Assembly (NCBI RefSeq): GCF_000808535.1
Contig: NZ_JWLV01000045.1
Span: 265,589 to 329,588 of the forward strand
Length of the DNA stretch: 64,000 nt
Source of the DNA: Vibrio sinaloensis
GTDB taxonomy: Bacteria; Pseudomonadota; Gammaproteobacteria; Enterobacterales; Vibrionaceae
Direction of reading: 5' to 3'
Every line of letters begins with the position of its first letter. The stretch's first letter is position 1. This document shows, in pieces, positions 8,938 to 16,802 of the stretch. Below the pieces are notes generated by a model, which was given only the letters and a program-made list of their open reading frames with translations, did not search any database and was not told where the DNA came from. The position numbers and the translations under genes were made by a program.

Positions 8938-9843
8938 TTAGCTTTCTCTGGTTGAGGTGACTATCACACTGAACAAGATAAGTGCCCCACCAGCAAGTTG
9001 GGTTACACTCAACGTTTCTTGCAGCCAGACCATAGCGAAGATCGCACCGAATAACGGCTCACTGCCCATTAGCAAGGAAACACGAGTAGGCGAGGTTCTG
9101 CGCACCGCGTAGTTTTGGACATAAAAGGCAAACAGCGTACAAAACAGCACTAAGTACGCAACCGTAATCCAAAACTCCGTCGAGGTCGGCAACACAAACT
9201 CCGACGCAGGTAGAAACGCCACTGCGCCAACAATCGCACATGACGCCACAACCAGCGACTGAAGTGAGGTTAACGTTGAGGTGGTAATCTCTTTGCCCTC
9301 AGTAAACCGTTTGGTTAACGTCACCATCAGCGCACGTAGCAGCGCCGCCGTCAGAATAAAGTAATCACCCGTATTTAACGAAAACTCGATCCCTTGTTCA
9401 CTGGTCAGCAGTAAAACCCCCACCACACTACAGACGGTGAGACCAAGTAGGGTATTGCTTACGCGCTTTTTGTTAATTATCAGTTCCGCGAAGGCCGTTA
9501 AGATCACGGTCAAGCTGATCAAAAAGGCCGCATTGGATGCCGAGGTCTGAGAGACCCCAAACACTTCGCAGAAAAAAATCGCCGATAGAATAAAGCCGGT
9601 CGGTATTGCTATCTTCCAATCTTTATTGAGCCCTCGGCGAAAGTCTCGAATCACTACAGGTAGCATACATAAAAAAGTGATTGAGAAACGTATCGTAATG
9701 AAGAGTAAAACACTGGTATACACTAAGGCACTTTTTGTGAGCCCGTAACTGGTTCCCCAAAATACCGCCACCAAAAGCAGCAATGATTCTGTTACTGGAA
9801 ACTTAAAACTTCCTTTTTTTAACGAACTCGTAGCCGTAGTCAT
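8938..9843 (-). CDS. DMT superfamily (EamA/RhtA-type) metabolite exporter
   Basis: 301 residues forming about ten hydrophobic segments in two EamA repeats; motifs such as FWGTSYGLTKSALV near the N-terminus and GSEPLFGAIFAMVWLQE in the second repeat are typical. These carriers often export amino acids or their analogues. The start at 9843 lies 1 nt after the dioxygenase stop and its GGAGG sits inside the dioxygenase 3' end, so translation is coupled. IDO-type amino acid hydroxylase genes are known to occur next to RhtA-like exporters, so export of the hydroxylated product is a reasonable inference. Confidence 0.85.
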   Translation of the reverse strand: MTTATSSLKKGSFKFPVTESLLLLVAVFWGTSYGLTKSALVYTSVLLFITIRFSITFLCMLPVVIRDFRRGLNKDWKIAIPTGFILSAIFFCEVFGVSQTSASNAAFLISLTVILTAFAELIINKKRVSNTLLGLTVCSVVGVLLLTSEQGIEFSLNTGDYFILTAALLRALMVTLTKRFTEGKEITTSTLTSLQSLVVASCAIVGAVAFLPASEFVLPTSTEFWITVAYLVLFCTLFAFYVQNYAVRRTSPTRVSLLMGSEPLFGAIFAMVWLQETLSVTQLAGGALILFSVIVTSTRES

Positions 9844-9844
9844 A

Positions 9845-10588
9845 CTATTCCTCCATTTTTGTAAAAGCGATCACGAGTACATCCCGGTACGCGCATTTGT
9901 CTGAACTCTCAGGGCGAATTGGTGAGACTTCGTGCATGGTTTGCTCATCATCCGCCATCACGACATCAAACGTTTTATCTAACACTAAGGTCTCCAACTC
10001 TTGTTTATTTGCATCGGTGATGGTAGTCAGCCCTCCCATCACATTGATTTTGTTGATCATCAACGACGCAATGTAGGTGACACCATCACGATGCAAACCT
10101 TCCGGTGTGGGCTGCCCCAACTCGGAATCGTCAGCAATGATTCGGTAAGGGTGGAGCCGAATATTCCACTTGGTTGGCTTGCCTTCTACGCCATCGTAAA
10201 TGTCACTCATCAATTGCAGCAGTCGCTCCAATATCGGCGACGTCACAAAGCGGTCCGTCAACGGTTCAAAGTGGCGTTCAATATCACCATTGAGCTGGTT
10301 AATGTAAGAAGGCTGAACATAAGGTTCATGAGGCAACATGGTAATCTCATGGCTGCCCGGCAACTTCATAAACTGACCATACCGGCGATAGCGATACGTA
10401 CCGCCGTCTGCCATGTATTGATCCCTTTCCAAGTGATTCCAACAGTTTTTAAAACGAACCACCTCATCGACGTTGGTTTGCAGCAAGGATGTCATGTGCT
10501 TACCGCTGACAAAGACATACTGATTTTGCGCCAATATTTGCGTAATCACTGAAACGTTACGACTCGCGACCTGTTTAACGCTCTCCAT
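9845..10588 (-). CDS. 2-oxoglutarate/Fe(II) dioxygenase, free amino acid hydroxylase (IDO) family
   Basis: 247 residues, close to the about 240 of Bacillus L-isoleucine 4-hydroxylase. The iron-binding facial triad is visible: His166 and Asp168 in GLHRDGVTYI, and His219 in TMHEVSPI; Arg235 in YRDVLVIAF is placed for 2-oxoglutarate binding. Family members hydroxylate free aliphatic or sulfur amino acids or oxidise methionine. The start is ATG 10588 with AGAGGTG 6 nt upstream; the frame runs open 78 codons further but overlaps the ligase gene and lacks family similarity. It sits 16 nt after the ligase and is coupled to the exporter. The actual amino acid substrate is unknown. Confidence 0.85.
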   Translation of the reverse strand: MESVKQVASRNVSVITQILAQNQYVFVSGKHMTSLLQTNVDEVVRFKNCWNHLERDQYMADGGTYRYRRYGQFMKLPGSHEITMLPHEPYVQPSYINQLNGDIERHFEPLTDRFVTSPILERLLQLMSDIYDGVEGKPTKWNIRLHPYRIIADDSELGQPTPEGLHRDGVTYIASLMINKINVMGGLTTITDANKQELETLVLDKTFDVVMADDEQTMHEVSPIRPESSDKCAYRDVLVIAFTKMEE

Positions 10589-10604
10589 AAATTGCACCTC
10601 TCTA

Positions 10605-11819
10605 CTACACGGCTTGATGGGCTTTTTGCGGTTGAGTATCCAACGGCAAGGAGCGCTGGCTTCGTTCATGAGCCACTTCCACTTCCCAACGGTCACGATC
10701 ACACAGATACCTTGGGTTTTCCGCCACGATACTCGTCGCCAGAGCACTTCCTCTGGTGAGATTGAATAGAACACTGCCAGAAATGAATTCCGCAGTGTGG
10801 GCGATGAACGCATAGCTGGCATTTTGCATCATGCTGCCAAAGCGACCTTCAACCGCTTCTTGTGTCCACATGTCGTTATGCATCGCTTTTGCTTTGAGAA
10901 CATCGGTAGGTAAAGCTGCTGTTTCCAGCAGCTTGTAAGCCTTCATCAGGAGTGTTGCGGCGGGTGCTTCGCGCACCTCTAGTACCTTTTCGTCCTGATC
11001 GAGATGGTCGAACCCTACATATCGGCCAATCTCGTACGCGCCAACGTGGTTGTTAATGAAGGTAATTAACTCAAGTAAATTAATTGGCTGATCGTTCAAG
11101 GTGACAGGGTAGCCTTGACGAAAACCAATCTTAATTTGATCGTTTTCTAAATGTTTTTCTGGCTGCCAACGCGACCAGGTAAACAAAGATTCTGAAACGG
11201 TGAATTGTTCTGGGTTGTCAAGAACGCCGGATTCAAACTCACGACACCAAAGGTTGGAGTCACCGCTCACATTGCGGCTTTTAAAGCCAACTAAACCTGA
11301 ATGGAAAAGCGCTTTGGCTTTCTCTTCTCTTGTAAGCGCGGAATACTCATAAGGAGAGCCATAAAACCCATCAAAGCCCGAGCGCTCAATCGCGCCATTA
11401 AGGCGGCGTAAACTATTTTGTGACTGGTTGGCGGTATGAATAATCGCATCACAGCCAAGAATTTCCGCCAACTCCACCGCTTTTTTGACGATAATTGGGC
11501 GTGAGAGTGACGAGCTAACAGGGTAATCCCCTAGGTACATGGATTGAGCCTGAATAGCGGACACTAAGCTGTGTTCAACGAACTCCTGCTTTGCATCGAT
11601 GATCTTTAGATCGAAGCCGTAGTGATCGGTGATGAGCTTTAGGTTCGATTCTTCGATACCATCACCCAAGTCGACCGCGACAGCCGTGACTTTTGCGTGA
11701 CTATTTTTAAGTAGTTCTAATACATATGAGCTATCTAGCCCCCCACTGAATAAGGTCAAAATATGCTTCGAAACGTCAGCAACTGCCTGAACATCCTCGA
11801 TACTTCTGATCTTCTTCAT
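10605..11819 (-). CDS. argininosuccinate synthase-like ATP-dependent ligase (divergent ArgG paralogue)
   Basis: 404 residues. The PP-loop SGGLDSS (25-31) matches the ArgG ATP site; YPVSSSLSRP (about 99-108), SNLWCRE, GYPVTLNDQPINLLELI, IGR and REAPAATLL align with later ArgG blocks. The key substrate loop normally read as TGKGNDQVRFE is instead TANQSQNSLRRLN (129-141), so the normal citrulline/aspartate geometry is unlikely to be kept. ArgG activates a ureido oxygen by adenylation and couples it to an amine; a different acceptor or donor amino acid is inferred here. First gene of the operon, with GGACGTG before the ATG and a divergent LysR gene. A housekeeping argG would be expected elsewhere with other arg genes. 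Confidence 0.8.
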   Translation of the reverse strand: MKKIRSIEDVQAVADVSKHILTLFSGGLDSSYVLELLKNSHAKVTAVAVDLGDGIEESNLKLITDHYGFDLKIIDAKQEFVEHSLVSAIQAQSMYLGDYPVSSSLSRPIIVKKAVELAEILGCDAIIHTANQSQNSLRRLNGAIERSGFDGFYGSPYEYSALTREEKAKALFHSGLVGFKSRNVSGDSNLWCREFESGVLDNPEQFTVSESLFTWSRWQPEKHLENDQIKIGFRQGYPVTLNDQPINLLELITFINNHVGAYEIGRYVGFDHLDQDEKVLEVREAPAATLLMKAYKLLETAALPTDVLKAKAMHNDMWTQEAVEGRFGSMMQNASYAFIAHTAEFISGSVLFNLTRGSALATSIVAENPRYLCDRDRWEVEVAHERSQRSLPLDTQPQKAHQAV

Positions 11820-11847
11820 GTTTCACGTCCTTTATTATTTTTAGTTG

Positions 11848-11876
11848 TTGTCAATTGACTTAATTAGTATCTATAA
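11848..11876 (+). promoter_or_regulatory. divergent promoter region with palindromic candidate LysR operator
   Basis: For the rightward LysR gene, TTGTCA (11848-11853) and CTATAA (11871-11876) are spaced 17 nt, a good sigma-70 promoter. The -35 overlaps the perfect 10-bp palindrome GTCAATTGAC (11850-11859), a plausible binding site of the adjacent LysR protein that would control both directions. Confidence 0.5.
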
Positions 11877-11924
11877 GTAACTTGAGCGAAACAATATAGC
11901 CATAATGCAAAGGATAATTGCGCC

Positions 11925-12833
11925 ATGGACACAAATAAGCTTATTCCGCTGCTTTCAGAGATGGCAATCTTCGTTAATGTTGTGGAGTCGGGCAGCTTCT
12001 CAAAGACCGCCAAAAAACTTGGTGTATCCCCGTCATCCGTGAGCCGTTCGGTCACTAGGCTAGAGAGCGCGTTGGAAGAAAAACTGCTAGAGCGCACCAC
12101 TCGCCAGATGCGTCTTAGCTCAACCGGGCAAGAGGTTTATAGCCTGTGTAGTGACATGATGAACTCAGCCAAAATGGCGGTTTCTGCGGCGCAGGTCGAT
12201 AAAACCGATGTTTCAGGTAGCCTACGTGTTGCAGCGCCAAAAGCATTGTCTCGTCAAGTTCTTATGCCGATGATCCTCGACTTTATCGACGACTACCCCA
12301 ACGTGTCGTTGCAGCTGAAAGTCGCCGACCACTACATTGATCCGATTGGCGATGAAGTGGACATCATCATCATGATCACCAACAAACCAACCGAAGGGTT
12401 GATCGCCAAACCTTTAGGTCAATGTCGATTGGTTTTGTGCGCAAGTCCAGCCTATATCGAAGAATATGGGATGCCGATTCACCCAGAAGACATTTCAAGC
12501 CATAACTGTTTGTGCTTAGGTGAGAATCCTCGTGACCGAGTTTGGGAATTTACTAACAATAACAAGCGTGTATCGATTAACGTTAACGGCTCATTTGTTG
12601 TGAACCACAGCGAAATTCGCCGTGAAGCTGTGTTGCGTGGGGTAGGTATTTCGGTCTTTCCAGAGTTCGCCATTCAATCGTATATCGACTCTGGGCAAGT
12701 GGTAGAAGTTTTGCGAGACTGGCACGTAGGCGGCAACTATCAAGGCAAAATCATCGCCCAATACGCGCAATCGAAGTACATCCCAAGCCAGATAAAGACT
12801 TTTATTGAGTACTTGCAGCAAAGATTAGTGTAA
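11925..12833 (+). CDS. LysR-family transcriptional regulator
   Basis: 302 residues. The N-terminal winged helix-turn-helix (FVNVVESGSFSKTAKKLGVS, about 16-35; SSVSRSVTRLE) is followed by a LysR substrate-binding domain with PMILDFIDDYPNVSLQL. The closest general style is the CrgA-like branch. It is transcribed away from the ligase/dioxygenase/exporter operon with 105 nt between starts, the usual layout of a LysR activator and its target. The effector is probably the substrate or product of that operon, which is inference. Confidence 0.88.
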   Translation: MDTNKLIPLLSEMAIFVNVVESGSFSKTAKKLGVSPSSVSRSVTRLESALEEKLLERTTRQMRLSSTGQEVYSLCSDMMNSAKMAVSAAQVDKTDVSGSLRVAAPKALSRQVLMPMILDFIDDYPNVSLQLKVADHYIDPIGDEVDIIIMITNKPTEGLIAKPLGQCRLVLCASPAYIEEYGMPIHPEDISSHNCLCLGENPRDRVWEFTNNNKRVSINVNGSFVVNHSEIRREAVLRGVGISVFPEFAIQSYIDSGQVVEVLRDWHVGGNYQGKIIAQYAQSKYIPSQIKTFIEYLQQRLV

Positions 12834-12840
12834 TCCAACT

Positions 12841-12873
12841 AAAAAAAGTGAAGCCTGAGACTTCACTTTTTAG
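12841..12873. terminator. bidirectional terminator between LysR and oxidoreductase genes
   Basis: 11-bp stem AAAAAGTGAAG / CTTCACTTTTT with a 7-nt loop; the A and T runs serve both the rightward LysR gene and the leftward oxidoreductase gene. Confidence 0.75.
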
Positions 12874-12893
12874 GTGCGAACGCTTGGGTGTCC

Positions 12894-13826
12894 TTATCGC
12901 TTCGACGCGTTCAAACGAGCAACAAGCGCCTCTGCAAGTTGATGGGTAGCAATGTTGCGCTCGACGATATGGCTCGCCAGTTGCCCCGCCCTGATCACCG
13001 ACAACCAGTCTTGTATCATTGCCGAAAACCCCTTTGTCGTTAGCATTGGTGCCCAATCTTTCAATGCTAACGCCACCTCTTGCCCCTCTTCCCATTGGCG
13101 ACCAGCCACAAAGGAATCAAATTGTAGCGCCTTATTTTGGTAGGTTGCCGAGACCCTTTCTGTGGTCACACCAAACTGACGATTCATTGAAGCATGGAGC
13201 AGCGTTTCGCCGGCCTGCCACTGAATATCTAGCCGACCTAACTGCTCACCCACCCATTGTTGGGTGACATAGGCGTCGTTTATGTCCGATCGACCATCTA
13301 AGTTAACGCTATCAAGTGGATGGATAAAATCATCAAATACGAACGTCCTCACCTCACCAGATAGATTATGACGATGCTTCTCCCAACGAAGAGAGGTTAA
13401 TGCCCCACATCGGCCATTAGCGACTTCCGGCAAGTAGTGATTATAGAGAGGAATATAACGACGATTAAAACCGACATAAAGCGGCGCGTTGTGCTTGCTC
13501 GCGATGTCATACAGTTCCATGACATCTGCGGCATTGTCCGCTAATGGCTTATCGACAAACGTTGGGATACCTAGCTGCAAAAAATAACTCGCGATCTGTT
13601 TATGCACACTCGTGGCAGCATGAATCATTACGGCATCGACCCCGAGCCGAGGTAAATCGCGATAGTCATGACAGGTTTGCGCCACTCGATATTGTTGAGA
13701 CAATGCCTGCAAAGCGTCTGAGCTTCGGGTACAAAATATAGGCTCAACATCAGCCAGTTGAGTGATAATGGGAAGGTATGCCTTCTGAGCGATATCACCT
13801 AACCCAACAACGCCAATTTTCATCAT
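12894..13826 (-). CDS. Gfo/Idh/MocA family NAD(P)-dependent oxidoreductase
   Basis: 310 residues with an N-terminal Rossmann fold (IGVVGLGDIAQKAYLP) and the family's FVDKPLADN motif containing the conserved EKP-like Lys, then GFNRRY. Such enzymes oxidise or reduce sugars, inositols, sugar acids or imine-type substrates. The start is taken at 13826 because GGAG lies 8 nt upstream and the MFS gene stops at 13831; a longer frame from 13859 overlaps the MFS gene and lacks such a site. It follows the MFS gene in one transcription unit, suggesting uptake or release and conversion of the same compound. Confidence 0.85.
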   Translation of the reverse strand: MMKIGVVGLGDIAQKAYLPIITQLADVEPIFCTRSSDALQALSQQYRVAQTCHDYRDLPRLGVDAVMIHAATSVHKQIASYFLQLGIPTFVDKPLADNAADVMELYDIASKHNAPLYVGFNRRYIPLYNHYLPEVANGRCGALTSLRWEKHRHNLSGEVRTFVFDDFIHPLDSVNLDGRSDINDAYVTQQWVGEQLGRLDIQWQAGETLLHASMNRQFGVTTERVSATYQNKALQFDSFVAGRQWEEGQEVALALKDWAPMLTTKGFSAMIQDWLSVIRAGQLASHIVERNIATHQLAEALVARLNASKR

Positions 13827-13830
13827 TGTT

Positions 13831-15012
13831 TTAACTCCACTTAAGCATACGTACTTCATTGCCCTCTTCAGGCTTTCTTGGGATATTGAGCGATAACAAC
13901 AAACTTACCATCGCCATCCCAGCACCGATATAAAACACGGCAGAGGGAGAGATTAACCAAATAAATCCAAACGACACTGGAATGAATACCGCAGCAATAT
14001 GGTTAATGGTAAACGATACCCCCGCCGTAGAGGCCATGTCAGCAGGGTCGGCGATTTTTTGGAAATAGGTTTTAATCGCAAGGGCTAAGGCAAAGAATAG
14101 ATGGTCGATAACATACAGCGCGGCCGCCCATTCTGCAGTTTGAACCATTGCGTATCCAACAAACACACCAATTAAGCCAACATACTCAAAAATCAGCGCT
14201 TTTCGCTCGCCCACTTGACCAATGAACTTACCGATTCTTTTTGCAAACAAGAAGTTAAACAGGTAGTTGATAAGAAACAGCAAGGTAATATCTGCAGCCG
14301 AATAGCCAAATTTTTCGACCATCAAGAACCCTGCGAAAACGGTGAAAATTTGTCGACGAGCACCACTCATAAAGGTTAATGCGTAGTAAAGCCAATATCG
14401 CTTGCGCAACACCAGCTTTTTGTTCTGAGGGACTTTCGACTGAAACTCGGGAAAGGCAAACGCCATCCAAACCACCAGCAAGAATCCGACCCCGCCGAAC
14501 GTTAAATAAACCCATTTGAAGTCCATATGAAAGACTTCAAGGCAAAACCACAGAGCCCCATAAGTACACAGTGAGGCAAGCGCGCCTATCGATATAAATT
14601 TACCCAACATTTCCGGCGCTTCATCTTTCGATAACCACTGAAGTGACAGCGATTGCTTGAGGGTTTCGAAGTAATGGAATCCTATCGACATGAGCAAGGT
14701 CGTCATCAGCAAACCAAATAACGTAGGAAAGAATCCGGTAATCGCGGTGCCCAGAGTGAGCGCCGCAAGCGAGAGTAAAATAAAACGCTGCTCACGAATA
14801 AAAAGAAGGACGAACACGGCGGTAAACGCAAGGAAACCGGGGATTTCACGTACACTTTGCAACAAGCCAATATCGGCGCCATCAAAGCTCGCTTTTTCGA
14901 TCACAAAGTTGTTTAGCAACGCCATCCAGCTTGAGAAAGCGATAGGGACAACGATGGAAACCACCAACAGGAAGTTCTGCGGCGTTTTCCACGATGTGGA
15001 TTCAGAGTTCAT
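13831..15012 (-). CDS. MFS transporter
   Basis: 393 residues with about twelve hydrophobic segments. The N-terminus (SVRE, GFLAF) and the loop after TM4 suggest a major facilitator; no diagnostic drug-efflux motif was identified. The start has AAGGATG before ATG. It is 62 nt after the upstream LysR gene and 4 nt before the oxidoreductase start, so it probably belongs to one operon with both. Whether it imports or exports cannot be told from sequence. Confidence 0.8.
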   Translation of the reverse strand: MNSESTSWKTPQNFLLVVSIVVPIAFSSWMALLNNFVIEKASFDGADIGLLQSVREIPGFLAFTAVFVLLFIREQRFILLSLAALTLGTAITGFFPTLFGLLMTTLLMSIGFHYFETLKQSLSLQWLSKDEAPEMLGKFISIGALASLCTYGALWFCLEVFHMDFKWVYLTFGGVGFLLVVWMAFAFPEFQSKVPQNKKLVLRKRYWLYYALTFMSGARRQIFTVFAGFLMVEKFGYSAADITLLFLINYLFNFLFAKRIGKFIGQVGERKALIFEYVGLIGVFVGYAMVQTAEWAAALYVIDHLFFALALAIKTYFQKIADPADMASTAGVSFTINHIAAVFIPVSFGFIWLISPSAVFYIGAGMAMVSLLLSLNIPRKPEEGNEVRMLKWS

Positions 15013-15074
15013 AAATCATCCTTGGTTTGACGAATCGCTTGCGGTAAGGCCAATCTTACATAAACAGGTAAAGG

Positions 15075-15977
15075 CTAACGCGGTTTGTATTTCTGCACAT
15101 GGTCGTTGACCGCCTTAACAATCGAACTTTTCACCTCTTTGATGTTTTTTGCGTGCGGACACCATAAGGAGATCGGCAGCTTCATTCCCTCTAACATCAA
15201 CTCAAGCTCAAGTGGCGAAACCCCTTCGACCGCAAACTGAGACTCAGAAAGCGCTTTTGGCAACCATGCCCAGCCAAGCCCTTCTTTGATCATTTTAATC
15301 ACCAATGCCAGTTGATCGACTTGCTCATTGTTGGCTGAAAATACAAATTTGTCGGCCAAGCCTTCATCCACCAGTGATTTGAGCATAAACTGCCGCTCAG
15401 TTTGCAACTCACTCACCACCGACGTTTTGTCCATTTGCGCCAATCGCCCACCTGTTTGTACATAGGGTAGAAACTCCACATGGCCTAAGAACGTCGAGTC
15501 AAAACTATGAATTGCGGTACTTTCATGAATATTGACCAGACCAAAATGAATTGTCCCATCAACAATGCCTTGCTTTATTTCGTCACGATCGCGGACAAGA
15601 AACTCTACGCGCATGGTCGGAAAATCTTGCGCTAACTGTTGGCGAATCAAAAATAGCGCTTGGTGAGGGACAAAACTTGGGTAGGCAATCACCACGCGTT
15701 CAAGCCCTCCGTAGGATAGGCTGAGAGCGATCTTGTCAAACACGCGCGCTTGCTCGATCGCTTGCTTAGCATAATGATAAAGAAGATGACCGTCTTCGGT
15801 GGGTTCAACAGAGCGACCAATTCGTTCAAACAAGGTGACCGCAAGTTGGTCTTCAAGGTTAGTGATAACCTGACCTATGGTAGTACGATGCTTGTTTAGT
15901 TTTACCGCGGCCTTGCTAAAAGAAAGGTGCTCATAGACGGTGACAAAGGCTAACAACTGTTCGAGGCTGAAATTCAT
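15075..15977 (-). CDS. LysR-family transcriptional regulator
   Basis: 300 residues starting MNFSLEQLLAFVTVYEHLSF, the standard LysR opening, with helix-turn-helix SFSKAAVKLNKHRTTIGQVI and an effector domain. The start at 15977 has AGGAAG upstream; the frame runs 22 codons further but the extension is not LysR-like. It is co-directional with the MFS and oxidoreductase genes, which it probably controls. Confidence 0.85.
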   Translation of the reverse strand: MNFSLEQLLAFVTVYEHLSFSKAAVKLNKHRTTIGQVITNLEDQLAVTLFERIGRSVEPTEDGHLLYHYAKQAIEQARVFDKIALSLSYGGLERVVIAYPSFVPHQALFLIRQQLAQDFPTMRVEFLVRDRDEIKQGIVDGTIHFGLVNIHESTAIHSFDSTFLGHVEFLPYVQTGGRLAQMDKTSVVSELQTERQFMLKSLVDEGLADKFVFSANNEQVDQLALVIKMIKEGLGWAWLPKALSESQFAVEGVSPLELELMLEGMKLPISLWCPHAKNIKEVKSSIVKAVNDHVQKYKPR

Positions 15978-16102
15978 TGTGCTTGCTTCCTGTAGACCAT
16001 TGCCTACAAGATAGCACTTTTCGGCTTTCGCTCTCCAGTACAATCAAACACCTACACTCGTTCGAGCTATAAACTAATCACGACGCCCATCACCACACCG
16101 TC

Positions 16103-16714
16103 TTACTGAAAGGTCACGATGTCCGAGGCATCGATAACATAACCAATCTCAATATCCTGATTACCATCTGAGAGTGCAACGGATGCGGATACCCCTCCTG
16201 CTTTGATATCCCCTTCAACCCACACTGGCGTGTAAAGACTTTGCATCTGATACCCTTCCGGGAAGTCGACCAAGATAGTTTGGTTCGCCGGTGGCGGTGG
16301 TGTATGGATACAAGCGCCCGCCGTTGGTACCAAAATAAATTGCGTCCCGACTAAGCCTTCCATCTCTAGTGGCACCAAGAAGCCGCCTAGTTTCATGTCA
16401 TTCACTTGCAAATCAGGAATAATGGCATTGGCATAACGCTTACCACTCACAAGTTCATCAAGTGCCTCTCTCACGTTCAACCCGCGTTTCTCTGCAAGCT
16501 CAATACGCTTTATGTAGCCATCGTGTTCCATTGGGCTTAGCTTGCGACTTTGCTGAGCCACTTCATAAACATAAATCTCTGTAACCAACGCTTTATCACT
16601 TGGAGATAAACTCTGCTGCTGTGTGTTTTGCGGACGAAGAGAGTCCCATGACAAAGTGTCTGCTGCATGAGTCAAAGGCGTGATCAGCGCTAGCATTAAC
16701 AATATGTTTTTCAT
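16103..16714 (-). CDS. exported DUF3299 protein
   Basis: 203 residues with a signal peptide (MKNILLMLALITPLTHAAD). The C-terminal half shows the DUF3299 pattern: GFLVPLEMEGLVGTQFILVP, then GACIHTPPPPANQTILVDFP. Members are periplasmic or lipoproteins of unknown function, often near ABC-type transport genes. GGGGAA is 7 nt before ATG 16714, so this is preferred over an ATG 15 nt upstream. It is downstream of the M20 peptidase gene in the same direction (88 nt gap). Confidence 0.8.
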   Translation of the reverse strand: MKNILLMLALITPLTHAADTLSWDSLRPQNTQQQSLSPSDKALVTEIYVYEVAQQSRKLSPMEHDGYIKRIELAEKRGLNVREALDELVSGKRYANAIIPDLQVNDMKLGGFLVPLEMEGLVGTQFILVPTAGACIHTPPPPANQTILVDFPEGYQMQSLYTPVWVEGDIKAGGVSASVALSDGNQDIEIGYVIDASDIVTFQ

Positions 16715-16802
16715 TCGTTTGTTCCCCAAAGTCGATAGAGCATGTCAGTCATGCTGGAAACGATGACCGCAGCACGTTGCGCCACGGTCAGTAAGGCTAT
16801 GA

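Noticed and set aside
10589..10822. 78-residue N-terminal extension of the dioxygenase
   Set aside because: It overlaps the ligase gene and has no family similarity; AGAGGTG sits before ATG 10588.
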